Assembly (NCBI RefSeq): GCF_027319265.1
Contig: NZ_DAHVNP010000031.1
Coordinates: 186,001 to 250,000, forward strand
From: Ferrimicrobium sp.
GTDB lineage: Bacteria > Actinomycetota > Acidimicrobiia > Acidimicrobiales > Acidimicrobiaceae
Reading direction: 5' to 3'
DNA length: 64,000 bases
Shown here: positions 7,725 to 17,116 of the stretch, piece after piece
Layout: each line of letters starts with the position of its first letter
Position numbering within the stretch: position 1 is the stretch's first letter
Translations under genes and position numbers: made by a program
The notes under the pieces: generated by a model
What the model was told of the DNA's origin: nothing
The model's database searches: none
What the model saw: the letters and a program-made list of their open reading frames with translations, nothing else

Positions 7725-8768
7725 GTGACGAAGACCACTGCTCTCCACGCCACCCACCTCGGGCTTGGCGCAAAAATGACGCAATTTGGTGGCTACGAAA
7801 TGCCGCTAGCCTATCCAGGGGGCACATTGGCGGAACACCTCGCGGTGCGTGAGGACGCTGGGGTCTTTGATGTCAGCCATCTAGGCACCGTCGAGGTCGT
7901 CGGTACTGACGCCTTTGGGCGCCTTCAAGCCGCGCTGACCAATGACCTCAGTCGGATAGGGCCTCGCCGCGCACAATATACCCACCTGCTCGATGACGAT
8001 GGCTCTGTCTTGGATGATATCATCGTCTGGTGGCTCGACGATGATCGCTTTCAGGTGATGCCCAATGCGGCCAACACGGCGAATGTGCTAGCCAGTATCG
8101 GTGGAGATGACATCACCCACGACAGGACGATTCTCGCCGTCCAAGGACCTTTGGCACGCGGGTATGTCCGCGGTGTGTTAGCCGTCGAAGAGCTGCCGGC
8201 CAAGAACCGTATCGTCGCTGGGACCTACCGGGGTGCTTCGGTTCTCATCGCGGGAACGGGGTATACCGGAGGCGATGGGGTAGAGCTATTCCTCCCTAAC
8301 GCCGTTGCCGAGGAGTGTTTTCTCGCACTCGTCGAGGCGGGCGTCTCCCCGTGTGGGCTTGGGTCACGCGATACCCTTCGACTTGAAGCAGGGTTACCAC
8401 TCCATGGTCACGAGCTCGGCAATGGTCTCACCCCCTTGAATGCGCGGCTCGATTGGGTGGTGAAGTTCGATAAAGGTGATTTCCCTGGCAAAGGAGCCTT
8501 GCTCGAACAGCGACGTCGAGGAGTCTCCCCCCTCCTCGCTGGATTGCGTTCGGGTTCGCGCGCTCCGTTGCGCACCGGGGAGCGTGTCTACGCTGGCGAT
8601 GTCGAGGTCGGATGGGTCTCAAGTGGTGGATTTTCACCGCTGCTCAAGGAAGGCATCGGACTGGCCTTCCTCGACGCTGATGCCCCAGACGCGCTGCACC
8701 TGCGGCGTGGTGCCTCCACCATTGCACTCCAGCGATGCACCTACCCCTTCGTTGACCTCCCTCGGTAA
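7725..8768 (+). CDS. gcvT: Aminomethyltransferase, glycine cleavage T protein
   Basis: 347 residues, slightly short for GcvT. It contains FGGYEMPLAYPGGTLAEH, AGVFDVSHLGTVEV and the family motif GTGYTGGDGVELF (about residues 183-195). The protein transfers the methylene unit from the H-protein lipoyl arm to tetrahydrofolate and releases ammonia. The start is GTG 7725 without a clear Shine-Dalgarno. It is followed by gcvPA after 97 bases. No glycine riboswitch could be recognised upstream; there is not room for one between the preceding gene and the start. Confidence 0.95.
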   Translation: MTKTTALHATHLGLGAKMTQFGGYEMPLAYPGGTLAEHLAVREDAGVFDVSHLGTVEVVGTDAFGRLQAALTNDLSRIGPRRAQYTHLLDDDGSVLDDIIVWWLDDDRFQVMPNAANTANVLASIGGDDITHDRTILAVQGPLARGYVRGVLAVEELPAKNRIVAGTYRGASVLIAGTGYTGGDGVELFLPNAVAEECFLALVEAGVSPCGLGSRDTLRLEAGLPLHGHELGNGLTPLNARLDWVVKFDKGDFPGKGALLEQRRRGVSPLLAGLRSGSRAPLRTGERVYAGDVEVGWVSSGGFSPLLKEGIGLAFLDADAPDALHLRRGASTIALQRCTYPFVDLPR

Positions 8769-8853
8769 GAAGCAGGGCGCAAGCAGCATCCAGACGGGCG
8801 CACTAGAGTGGATAGCGGCGTTGTGGGTCACCGGTTGTCAGGGTCCTATAGGC

Positions 8854-8859
8854 CATACT
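8854..8859 (+). promoter_or_regulatory. Putative -10 element of gcvPA
   Basis: CATACT lies six bases before the ATG at 8866. TTGTCA at 8835-8840 is only 13 bases upstream, too short for a standard -35. Confidence 0.3.
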
Positions 8860-8865
8860 GATTGA

Positions 8866-10221
8866 ATGGAGAAGGAGGATCGGTTGCCATCTTTCGCGCC
8901 GCACACCGATGAAGAGATCCAACAGATGTTGGCAGATCTGGGGATGAGCTCCCTCCAAGAACTCTACTCCTCGATACCTGCTGCACTGTTGCGGACCGAG
9001 CCCCTTGCACTTGCCAAGGATCAGTCGGAGATCGAAGTCCTTGAACAATTCGCCCAGTATGGTGCCGAGAACGCCGCCGTGCGCACCGTCCTAGTGAACT
9101 TTGCGGGAGGTGGTGCCTACGACCATGATCTCTCCGCCGCCGCACGCCACCTCGGCACCCAATCCGCCTTTGTCACTGCCTACACTCCGTATCAACCGGA
9201 GGTGGCTCAGGGTGTTCTCCAGGCTCTTTTTGAGTTTCAGACGATCATCGCGCGTCTTTTTGGTTTGCCGATCGCCAATGCATCCCTCTATGACGGGGCA
9301 GCCAGTCTGGTTGAGGCGGTGAATATGGCAGTCGGCTTCACCAAGGAGCGACGCATCCTTGTCTCGGCCGGCGTGAACCCCGCCTATCGCGAGGCGCTCG
9401 CCACCTTTGGCGCCGGTACCCGTCTGTCACTCGAGACGATCGAACTCGGCGCCGGTGACGCCACGTCGTTTCCGTTCACAGAAGATGGGGCAGATGGCTC
9501 CAAGGCTGGAGCGGTGATCGTTGGCTACCCTAACTACTTCGGCGCCATCGAAGACCTCAAGGCCGCGCGGGCATTGGCCGATCGACGCGGGGCGCTGCTG
9601 ATCGTGGTCGCTGACCCCATTGCGCTCGGACTCCTTCGCTCTCCTGGGGAGTTTGGTGCGGACATCGTGGTGGGGGAGGGCCAATCGCTTGGCATACCGC
9701 TGTCCTTTGGTGGTCCGTATCTAGGCCTCTTCGCTGCGAAGAGCGAATATGTCCGATTGATGCCAGGGCGGCTCGTTGGCGAGACCCTCGATCAGGAGGG
9801 ACGACGGGCATTTGTGACGACACTTCGAACCCGTGAGCAGGATATTCGTCGTGAGAAGGCGACATCGAATGTCTGCACCAATCAAACACTCATGGCTATC
9901 CAAGCCGCCATCCACATGGCGTGGCTTGGCAAACAAGGGTTTGGACTCCTCGCTCGCCGGAACTACGATGGCGCCCACTACCTTGCGGAGCGGCTCGAAG
10001 AGATCGGTCTGGCGCCGAGCACCACCCATTTTGTTCGTGAGTTCACGGTGCGTACCCCGATCAGTGCTACCGAGTTGCAGCATCGACTCCTTACCCATGG
10101 TTTTCTCGCTGGGGTCGTACCTCCAGGGTTTGATGATCGACTGGTCATTGCCGTCACTGAGGCACGCCGACGGGTAGAGATCGATAGTTTTGTTGATACG
10201 ATTGCGAAGGAGCTGCGATGA
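8866..10221 (+). CDS. gcvPA: Glycine dehydrogenase (decarboxylating) subunit 1
   Basis: 451 residues, normal for the first subunit of split P protein. It contains the start region FAPHTDEEIQQMLADLGM, SAFVTAYTPYQPEVAQG and the family stretch PIANASLYDGAASLVEA (about residue 130). With gcvPB it forms the PLP enzyme that decarboxylates glycine and loads the aminomethyl group on lipoyl-GcvH. The last four bases overlap the gcvPB start (ATGA), indicating translational coupling and 1:1 synthesis. Confidence 0.95.
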   Translation: MEKEDRLPSFAPHTDEEIQQMLADLGMSSLQELYSSIPAALLRTEPLALAKDQSEIEVLEQFAQYGAENAAVRTVLVNFAGGGAYDHDLSAAARHLGTQSAFVTAYTPYQPEVAQGVLQALFEFQTIIARLFGLPIANASLYDGAASLVEAVNMAVGFTKERRILVSAGVNPAYREALATFGAGTRLSLETIELGAGDATSFPFTEDGADGSKAGAVIVGYPNYFGAIEDLKAARALADRRGALLIVVADPIALGLLRSPGEFGADIVVGEGQSLGIPLSFGGPYLGLFAAKSEYVRLMPGRLVGETLDQEGRRAFVTTLRTREQDIRREKATSNVCTNQTLMAIQAAIHMAWLGKQGFGLLARRNYDGAHYLAERLEEIGLAPSTTHFVREFTVRTPISATELQHRLLTHGFLAGVVPPGFDDRLVIAVTEARRRVEIDSFVDTIAKELR

Positions 10222-11735
10222 GATTCGCTTCGACCAGTGCCCCAGGTGGACGGGCTCGTTCAGCGCCACTCGTTGGCGATGCTGAGGAGCCAACGATCTT
10301 TGAACTTTCGGTTCCGACACGCCGCGCCTTCTCCCTCCGTGACACTGAGGTCCCAGCGATGGATCTTGCGCCGATTGCGGCATGGATTCGCGATGAGCCA
10401 GTCGAGCTGCCGGAGGTGTCTGAGCGAGACCTCGTTGCTCACTACACACGCCTTGCGAGCAGAAACTACTCGGTCGACCTTGGTGCGTATCCTTTGGGTT
10501 CGTGCACGATGAAGTACAACCCAAAGTTTGCAGATCAGGTAGCTAGCATCGACGGACTTGCTAACGTCCACCCAGCCACACCACCAGAGGCCATTCAGGG
10601 TTGGCTGCGACTCTTTCATGAGCTCGAACGCTATGTGTGTGAAATTACCGGTATGGCTCAAGCAACGCTGCAACCGCCGGCGGGAGCTAGCGGTGAACTG
10701 ACTGGACTGTTGATCATGCGTGCCTACCACGCGTCACGCGGCCGCTCACCGCGGAAGGTGGTTATTCCGGACTCTGCACACGGAACTAATCCTGCCTCGG
10801 TATCGCTCGCCGGATTTGAAGCTGTCACCGTTCCAAGTGGCGCCAATGGACTGGTGGACTTGGCGAAGCTGCGCGATCTTGTCGATGCTGATACCGCCGG
10901 CATCATGCTCACGAATCCCAATACCCTCGGTCTTTTTGAGGAGGAGATCCGCGAGATACTCGCGGTGATCCACTCGGTGGATGGCCTTGCCTACTACGAC
11001 GGAGCGAACCTCAATGCGATTGTCGGTGTCGCACGTCCCGGTGATATGGGGTTTGACATCGTCCACTCCAATCTCCACAAAACCTTTGCAACACCCCACG
11101 GAGGTGGGGGCCCAGGAGCTGGGCCGGTCGCGGTTGTCGAGCATCTTGCACAATTTCTCCCTGGTCCGCTCCCGCGCTCGCTCGATGGTGGTTCCTCGTA
11201 CTCGTGGGTGACCCCGGAGCGCTCGATTGGACGGGTGCATGCCTTCTACGGGAACGCGGTGGTGCTCGCGCGTGCTCTGGCCTTCATGAAGTACCTCGGC
11301 AGCGATGGTATGCGGACCATGTCAGAGCTGGCAGTTCTGAACGCGAACTGGCTGCGTGCCCGGATAGCCGATTCTTTTGCAGTTGCCTACGAGCAACCCT
11401 GCATGCATGAGTTCGTCGTGTCGGCGGAGGCCCTCAAGGCCAAGACGGGTGTACGCGCGCTGGATGTGGCCAAGGCGCTTCTCGACAGTGGTTTCCATTC
11501 GCCCACCGTGTATTTCCCCCTTGTGGTGCACGAAGCACTGATGATCGAGCCAACCGAGACCGAGTCCCCGCAGACGCTTGAGGCGTTGGCGTTGGCCTTG
11601 GAAGAGATCGTCGCGACCTCCTACAAGGATGCAGAGGCGATCTTCGCGATGCCGCGCAACACCCCGGTTCGCCGTCTCGATGAGGCGCTTGCGGCGAGAA
11701 AGCCCATCCTTACTGAGGATCAGCGGCGTCTGTAG
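10218..11735 (+). CDS. gcvPB: Glycine dehydrogenase (decarboxylating) subunit 2
   Basis: 505 residues. The PLP-binding lysine is in NLHKTFATPHGGGGPGAGP (about residue 286), and LGSCTMKYNPK and IPDSAHGTNPAS are typical of GcvPB. It overlaps gcvPA by four bases. The 3' end overlaps the convergent PsiE-like gene by 26 bases. It carries the catalytic cofactor of the heterotetrameric P protein. Confidence 0.95.
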   Translation: MRFASTSAPGGRARSAPLVGDAEEPTIFELSVPTRRAFSLRDTEVPAMDLAPIAAWIRDEPVELPEVSERDLVAHYTRLASRNYSVDLGAYPLGSCTMKYNPKFADQVASIDGLANVHPATPPEAIQGWLRLFHELERYVCEITGMAQATLQPPAGASGELTGLLIMRAYHASRGRSPRKVVIPDSAHGTNPASVSLAGFEAVTVPSGANGLVDLAKLRDLVDADTAGIMLTNPNTLGLFEEEIREILAVIHSVDGLAYYDGANLNAIVGVARPGDMGFDIVHSNLHKTFATPHGGGGPGAGPVAVVEHLAQFLPGPLPRSLDGGSSYSWVTPERSIGRVHAFYGNAVVLARALAFMKYLGSDGMRTMSELAVLNANWLRARIADSFAVAYEQPCMHEFVVSAEALKAKTGVRALDVAKALLDSGFHSPTVYFPLVVHEALMIEPTETESPQTLEALALALEEIVATSYKDAEAIFAMPRNTPVRRLDEALAARKPILTEDQRRL

Positions 11736-12204
11736 GAGCTGCCTGCTTACGCTTGGTGAGTGCGTGAAGATAGAGGGCCACCGTGAGTGCCAACACGACG
11801 AGTGTCTCGACGAGGAGTTCGGTCACGGCCGAGTGAAACTCTGGCGCATTTAACGCGTGATTGATCGTCGAGAGTTCGGCGCCGAGCACCAGGATGCGCC
11901 GCACAGAGGAGACGATCCCGATGATGAGGAAGGGTCGGAGTTGAAAGCCACCGTGCTTGAGGTGGTTGTAGACGGTACTCATGAGTTCTAGTAGGATGAT
12001 GACAAACAGGATCTCATTAAGCGTGGCAACGAGCGATCGTGTGACGTCGGCGTCGAGATTGATGTCAATGAAGCTATGGGCCGCTTGGTAGAGAACAGCC
12101 GCGGCCATGAGGGCTAGGAACAACGCTACGATGAGATAAAACACCGTCTCGGTTCCAGAGATATAGTTCGCCAGCTTCGATGATTTGAGGGGGGAGTTAC
12201 TCAT
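11710..12204 (-). CDS. PsiE-family membrane protein (phosphate-starvation-inducible E-like)
   Basis: 164 residues with four predicted membrane helices. The pattern of helices with NEILFVIILLELMSTV and a basic loop around residue 85-105 (HLKHGGFQLRPFLIIG, then SSVRRIL) fits the PsiE family, whose molecular function is unknown. A TATGCT hexamer at 12214-12219 (minus strand) lies nine bases from the ATG, so the transcript probably has almost no leader. The gene is convergent with gcvPB and divergent from the EamA transporter. Confidence 0.75.
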   Translation of the reverse strand: MSNSPLKSSKLANYISGTETVFYLIVALFLALMAAAVLYQAAHSFIDINLDADVTRSLVATLNEILFVIILLELMSTVYNHLKHGGFQLRPFLIIGIVSSVRRILVLGAELSTINHALNAPEFHSAVTELLVETLVVLALTVALYLHALTKRKQAAPTDAADPQ

Positions 12205-12248
12205 GTGCAGGGTAGCATATCTGCTCCACTGGCGATCCTAGGTCGGCG

Positions 12249-13157
12249 ATGATCGATTCCCGTCACCGACGAGCTCGCCTCGGCCTCGTATCGGTCACCG
12301 CGCTGTGGGGTGTGACCTTCTCGCTCAACCAAGTCGCGCTCCACTCGATGGGGGCGGCGACGCTGACGTTCCTCCGCTTTTTGGTAGCCTCCCTCTTCCT
12401 GCTGTTGGGCTTTGGCCTCCGTCGGTCGTTTTGGCAAGGCGTGAACCGCGCTGAACTCTTGGGCGGGCTGCTCACCGGGTCTCTGCTGTTTGGTGGCTAC
12501 CTAACACAGACGGAGGGGCAACGCTTTCTTTCAGCATCGTTAGCGGGCTTTCTGACTGGTCTCTCGGTTGTACTGGTGCCGCTGATCCTGCTGGTATTGC
12601 ATCGGGGTCTTACCCGCCGCCAGTTCGGTGCAACACTGATCGCGGCGGTCGGCCTCTACCTACTCGCAAGACCCCAAGGACACGAGGGCCTCCTTGGCAT
12701 TGCGCTCCTCCTGGCCTGTGCGCTCTTCTTCGCCCTCCAACTCGTCGCCGTTGAATACTACCGTATCACCACAGCGGCTGTCATCCGCTTTACCCTTTTC
12801 CAGATGGCGACCGTCACCGCCTTAGCCGCCTTGGTGGCGATGGCACCTGGAGGAGGGGGGCTGTTGCCGCTGCACGCGTCCCAGGAGGCTTGGGCAACCG
12901 TCGCGATCAACGGTGTTGGTGCCTCAGCGCTCGGATTTATGGCCCAAACCTGGTCCTTGCGCTGGCTCAACTCGATTGAGATATCGGTGATCTACTCCCT
13001 TGAGCCCGTCTTCGCCGCCCTCGTTGCCCTCATCGCACTCCATCAACGGGAGGGTTTGGCCGTCTGGATCGGCGGTATAATCGTCGTAGTGGCCATGGTT
13101 CTTGTCTCTATCACTCCTCCAGGCGGGGCGACGTACCCCCAAGAGTCCTCTACCTAA
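12249..13157 (+). CDS. EamA/DMT-family transporter
   Basis: 302 residues with ten predicted membrane helices in two homologous halves, the usual EamA layout. The first helix contains TALWGVTFSLNQVAL, and the end of the second half contains SLEPVFAALVALI. Members export or import small metabolites; substrate cannot be inferred. The gene is divergent from the PsiE-like gene with 44 bases between starts. Confidence 0.88.
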   Translation: MIDSRHRRARLGLVSVTALWGVTFSLNQVALHSMGAATLTFLRFLVASLFLLLGFGLRRSFWQGVNRAELLGGLLTGSLLFGGYLTQTEGQRFLSASLAGFLTGLSVVLVPLILLVLHRGLTRRQFGATLIAAVGLYLLARPQGHEGLLGIALLLACALFFALQLVAVEYYRITTAAVIRFTLFQMATVTALAALVAMAPGGGGLLPLHASQEAWATVAINGVGASALGFMAQTWSLRWLNSIEISVIYSLEPVFAALVALIALHQREGLAVWIGGIIVVVAMVLVSITPPGGATYPQESST

Positions 13158-13239
13158 GGGACTTAAGTCACACCTGCGCGTGGGTGTTGGTCTTTGACGG
13201 TGCTTCTCCCTACGATAAAGGACAAGATGAAGGTCCATG

Positions 13240-13767
13240 ATGGTTGAGTATGCAGATCGCGACGCTGCGTTCAGTGGTGACGAGTCTCCAGTCCGTTTTG
13301 TTCGAGATTTTGTTGATCTCGATATGAACTGGGAGATGGCAGCGCTGCAGCTGACCCAACACCCCAACAGCTGGCTTGGAGAGTTGATCACTGGAACACG
13401 CCTCAGCCAGAGCCCCGTGCAGGCCCGTATGGGGCTGCGAGCTGCGAGGATTTTTGGTGCCTCCGTGGTGGTGACCCTTGCCGCACCGTCACGTTCGAGA
13501 GACAGCGTGATCTTCCCCATCACGTGGGCACCCGTCTCGGGATCGCGTCTGCTCCCGACCTTTGAGGGTATGCTAGGGATCTCACGCATGGAGGCTGAGA
13601 TGAGCCAGCTCTGGCTCGAGGGCACCTATCGCGCGCCGCTCGGGAGACCTGGCCAGCTCATGGATCAAGCGGTCTTTCATCGACTGGCAGACTCGAGCAT
13701 TCGTGGCTTTTTGTTGCGGCTGGCTCGTTCACTCAAGAATCAGGTCCCCGACGACGAGATTCCGTGA
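13240..13767 (+). CDS. Putative SRPBCC-like protein
   Basis: About 175 residues. ATG 13240 lies six bases after AAGG; an ATG at 13237 is also possible. No signal peptide or membrane helix is present. The pattern of beta-rich central sequence (SVIFPITWAP, LLPTFEGMLGI), then TYRAPLGRPGQLMDQ and a long C-terminal helix (HRLADSSIRGFLLRLARSL) resembles START/SRPBCC ligand-binding folds in actinobacteria. This is a fold impression only. It lies between the EamA transporter and pyruvate kinase and shows no operon link. Confidence 0.55.
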   Translation: MVEYADRDAAFSGDESPVRFVRDFVDLDMNWEMAALQLTQHPNSWLGELITGTRLSQSPVQARMGLRAARIFGASVVVTLAAPSRSRDSVIFPITWAPVSGSRLLPTFEGMLGISRMEAEMSQLWLEGTYRAPLGRPGQLMDQAVFHRLADSSIRGFLLRLARSLKNQVPDDEIP

Positions 13768-13915
13768 TCGGGGAGAGCTTCTCTGGCGCCATGGCTGGTC
13801 TGGGTCGCAAACCGGCGGCTGGTTGTTGAGGCTCATTCAAGGAATTGAACGCGTATCCCATCGCGTTATGACCAGAGGCGCAGTAGGGTGATAGGCAAAT
13901 GCGACTGGAGCCTTG

Positions 13916-15391
13916 ATGAACGCACCTCGGCGGACGAAGATCGTCTGCAGTATCGGACCCGCCTCTCAAGATGTTGAGAGTCTTGTAGCACTTATCGAAG
14001 CCGGGATGAATGTGGCCCGCGTCAACATGTCCCATGGGACCTACGCCGAGCATACCATTACCATCGAGAACGTTCGCGAGGCGGCCAAACGAACTGGCCA
14101 GATCATCGGGATTCTCGGCGACCTCTGCGGACCGAAGTTGCGGATCACTGGGTTGCCAGCGCGTCTTCATCTCGTAAAGCCTGGGGATCAATTTATCCTT
14201 TCGGAGGGGGAACCCGAGGAGGTCCCCCAAAAACTTACCATTACGTCGCTCGGGGTCTTGGGCGAGGTCGCAGTGGGCGAAAGCATCGCCTTTGCGGACG
14301 GGGCAGTTCGTGGTGTCATCGAGGGTATCTCCGACGAAGGGGTCTCCGTACTCGTGACCCAGGGTGGCTCACTCGCGATGCGTAAAGGCGTAAACCTGCC
14401 CGACTCGCACCTCTCAATACCTGCGATGACCGACAAGGACTTTGCCGATGCCAGTTTTCTCCTCGAGCATGCTATCGACTTTCTTGCGTTATCATTTGTG
14501 GGAGGCCCCCAAGATCTCACGCTGGCTCGTGAATTTATCCGATCACACGCTACGACCCAAAACACGCCACGACTGGTCGCCAAGATCGAACGTCGTGATG
14601 CCCTTGGACATATCGGCGATATTATCGATGTTGCCGACGCGGTCATGGTGGCGAGAGGTGATCTAGGCGTTGAGATCCCGGTCGAGGAGGTGCCGATCGA
14701 GCAGAAGCGCATCATCCACATGGCCAACGCTCGCGGCAAGATGGTGATCACCGCCACACAGATGCTTGAGTCGATGATTAGCGCTCCAACCCCGACGAGG
14801 GCTGAGGCCTCTGATGTGGCCAATGCGATCCTCGACGGAACCGATGCGATCATGCTCTCCGCCGAGACGGCGGTTGGATCCTATCCTGTCGATGCGGTAG
14901 GGCAGATGGACCGGATTGCCCGCGCCACCGAGGGGATTGTATCGGACCAAAGCCTCACGCTGCTCACGCATCCCACCAGGACGATCCACTCAACCGCCGA
15001 CGCGATTGGCTCCGCTGCCGCTGATCTGAGCCGGCATCTGCTGCTCAAGGTGGTGATCGCGGTGACGGAGTCTGGCCACTCCGCTCGGACGATCTCCCGG
15101 TATCGCCCAAGCGTACCGATCCTGGGGGCAACTCCGGATAGCTTCGCTGCGCGATCCTTGACGCTCAGCTACGGTGTGATTCCTGTCGTGATTCCCCGTT
15201 CCCCAAGCACGGAGGTCATGATCCAGGAGGCGATTGAGAATGCCATCGACCTCCACCTGTGCGTATCCGGAGATCTCTGCGCGCTGGTCGCCGGCATTCC
15301 CTTTGGTGTTCGCGGCACGACCAACTTGATCAAGGTCCAGATCGTAGGTGAGGGTTTCCTCTCGATTACCGATCGCTATCAAGATGACTAA
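13916..15391 (+). CDS. pyk: Pyruvate kinase
   Basis: 491 residues. GGAG five bases before ATG 13916 decides this start over the TTG at 13913. Conserved elements are present: ARVNMSHG, GDLCGPKLR, VAKIERRDAL with the catalytic lysine, MVARGDLGVEIP and ITATQMLESM. The B domain lies at about residues 70-165, and a C-terminal regulatory domain follows (about 350-490). It converts phosphoenolpyruvate and ADP to pyruvate and ATP at the end of glycolysis. It appears monocistronic; no clear terminator was seen. Confidence 0.97.
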   Translation: MNAPRRTKIVCSIGPASQDVESLVALIEAGMNVARVNMSHGTYAEHTITIENVREAAKRTGQIIGILGDLCGPKLRITGLPARLHLVKPGDQFILSEGEPEEVPQKLTITSLGVLGEVAVGESIAFADGAVRGVIEGISDEGVSVLVTQGGSLAMRKGVNLPDSHLSIPAMTDKDFADASFLLEHAIDFLALSFVGGPQDLTLAREFIRSHATTQNTPRLVAKIERRDALGHIGDIIDVADAVMVARGDLGVEIPVEEVPIEQKRIIHMANARGKMVITATQMLESMISAPTPTRAEASDVANAILDGTDAIMLSAETAVGSYPVDAVGQMDRIARATEGIVSDQSLTLLTHPTRTIHSTADAIGSAAADLSRHLLLKVVIAVTESGHSARTISRYRPSVPILGATPDSFAARSLTLSYGVIPVVIPRSPSTEVMIQEAIENAIDLHLCVSGDLCALVAGIPFGVRGTTNLIKVQIVGEGFLSITDRYQDD

Positions 15392-15444
15392 TCAACCGTC
15401 CCCGATTGAGTGAACGTCGCCACTGAGAACTTGTCAGGCGCACC

Positions 15445-15948
15445 TCAGCGCGGTGGGTGCTGTCTCGCCTCCGGAACCAGTCGGTACAGGATGACAAGGA
15501 CTGCCAGGATGAGAATACCTGAGATCAGGTGACCCACAAGATTCGTAAGCGGGGTGACCAAGGCGACGACCACGACGAGAGCGGAGACGATGCTGGCGCC
15601 GAGAAGGAAGCTCCACTCAAGGGGACCCAACGTGGAACGCAAGGGCTCCGGTGAGCTAGCCAGAAGAAAGCCAATGAGGTCGAAGACGCCGAGGGGCACC
15701 AGGAGGAGGAGGTGTGCTGTCGTGCGAGGCGGACTGATGGCTACCATCGCAATTGGGCCAACTAGGCCGGTGGCGACCAAGAGCGAGGTACCCTCCTTCC
15801 CCCGGGTCGTGCCGATCACCGCTGTCAGGATGGTCACTGCACCGATGAACCACGTCGCGGTGGATCGCTGAGCCACGACGACAAGGGCTAACGCAACCCC
15901 AAGGACGATGAGGGCTAGACCACTGTATCTCGTCGAACTAGTCGACAT
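15445..15948 (-). CDS. Multi-span membrane protein ending the MoxR/DUF58 operon
   Basis: 167 residues with about five hydrophobic segments and no recognised family. ATG 15948 overlaps the end of the DUF58 gene by 11 bases, so it is the last gene of that operon and probably translationally coupled. A longer frame to 16008 lies wholly inside the DUF58 gene and is not favoured. A role in the same membrane or envelope function is inferred from context alone. Confidence 0.7.
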   Translation of the reverse strand: MSTSSTRYSGLALIVLGVALALVVVAQRSTATWFIGAVTILTAVIGTTRGKEGTSLLVATGLVGPIAMVAISPPRTTAHLLLLVPLGVFDLIGFLLASSPEPLRSTLGPLEWSFLLGASIVSALVVVVALVTPLTNLVGHLISGILILAVLVILYRLVPEARQHPPR

Positions 15949-17116
15949 GCGAGGGTCCTGGAGTGGGGGAGAGGGTTGGGTTCTCCAAGTCCACCACGCT
16001 GACACCAAGCCGCGTGATATCCTCGAGGAGCTGGCGGCGAATCAAGCCACCTAGTCGTTCGGCGTCGTCGCCATCGGTGGTCTGCGATCCTACGGGCCCG
16101 ACGAGCGTCAGCGGATGCCCTGCAAAACGCAGGTCGCGTACTGCCTGTACCATTCGACGATCTTGGAGCGTGCTGAGGACTACGACCGCCGCTGACCGAG
16201 GGATTGCGTTTTGTGGCAGGAGATCGATGCGTTTGTCAGCAGCAGTCGCGTACGGACGAACCTGCAAGAGCCGCTCAGCGATCAACCGTTCCTGATAACG
16301 ACCGGAGGCCGGAGGAATCCAACCGATGGTTCCACCAAAGACGACAAGACCCACGCGATCGTAGTTACGTAGATGCACCCGGGCCAGGTTGGACGCTACT
16401 TTGGTGAGGTTGGCTAACTGCACGGGTGAAAACGTGTCGAGGAAAATAACGAGATCAAGCGGGAGCTCGCTGCTGCGCTGGTTTAGCCACACCGTGCCGG
16501 TCCGGGCTGTTGCCTTCCAGTTGACGTCGGCCAGAACGTCGCCAGGACCTGCCTGGCGAACATCGACAAACTCGAGACCGGCGTGCGTCTTCTTGTTCGA
16601 GCGATGACGGCCAACGGCGAACTGTGCATCCACGGCTCGAGAGAGCGGACTGATCTCCTCGATAGCGGGAAAGACTTTGATAGGACCAGGTACCTCGGGG
16701 TGCACCACATCCTCAAAGAGTCCGAATGGTCCCTCCCTCACGAGGGTACTCGCCTCGAGGTGATGGCTTCCAAAACAGGGGAAGATGACGGTGATCATCG
16801 CCGACTCAGACGCGACTTCAGCGTCGCCCAAAAGAAGATCTCCGCTGCGCAGCTCGATCCGATAGCGCTGTGATCGAAGCGCCTCGAGGTTGATCCGGAA
16901 CGTCATCGCATCTCCCTCGAAACACATCGCAGAGTCACCAGCCTCGAGTTTGACAGCACCGAAGGGTGTCCTCGGCCACAATAAACCGATGGCAACCAGG
17001 AGCATGAGGGGTGCACCGATGACGATGATGGCAGGGCCATCAATCACTGCGAAGATAAGGGTTACCCACGTAGCGAGCAACAACAGTGCAAATCGAGCTG
17101 TGTAGCGACGCTGCAT
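15938..17116 (-). CDS. DUF58 domain protein, membrane anchored
   Basis: 392 residues. Two membrane segments lie at the N-terminus (about residues 8-50). The DUF58 core motif region is visible as DVRQAGPGDVLADVNWKATA (about residue 195), followed by a von Willebrand-like strand LDLVIFLDTFSP. Its ATG overlaps the TAA of the MoxR gene. MoxR-DUF58 pairs are thought to act as chaperone-like assembly systems, with the ATPase remodelling a target bound through the von Willebrand-like domain. The actual target is unknown. Confidence 0.85.
   Translation of the reverse strand: MQRRYTARFALLLLATWVTLIFAVIDGPAIIVIGAPLMLLVAIGLLWPRTPFGAVKLEAGDSAMCFEGDAMTFRINLEALRSQRYRIELRSGDLLLGDAEVASESAMITVIFPCFGSHHLEASTLVREGPFGLFEDVVHPEVPGPIKVFPAIEEISPLSRAVDAQFAVGRHRSNKKTHAGLEFVDVRQAGPGDVLADVNWKATARTGTVWLNQRSSELPLDLVIFLDTFSPVQLANLTKVASNLARVHLRNYDRVGLVVFGGTIGWIPPASGRYQERLIAERLLQVRPYATAADKRIDLLPQNAIPRSAAVVVLSTLQDRRMVQAVRDLRFAGHPLTLVGPVGSQTTDGDDAERLGGLIRRQLLEDITRLGVSVVDLENPTLSPTPGPSHVD

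Noticed and set aside
9721-10524. 267-residue minus-strand frame
   Set aside because: It lies opposite gcvPA and gcvPB, has no ribosome site and unlikely composition; it is a shadow of the coding strand.
12924-13625. 233-residue minus-strand frame
   Set aside because: It covers the ends of the EamA and SRPBCC-like genes in opposite direction and has low-complexity composition.
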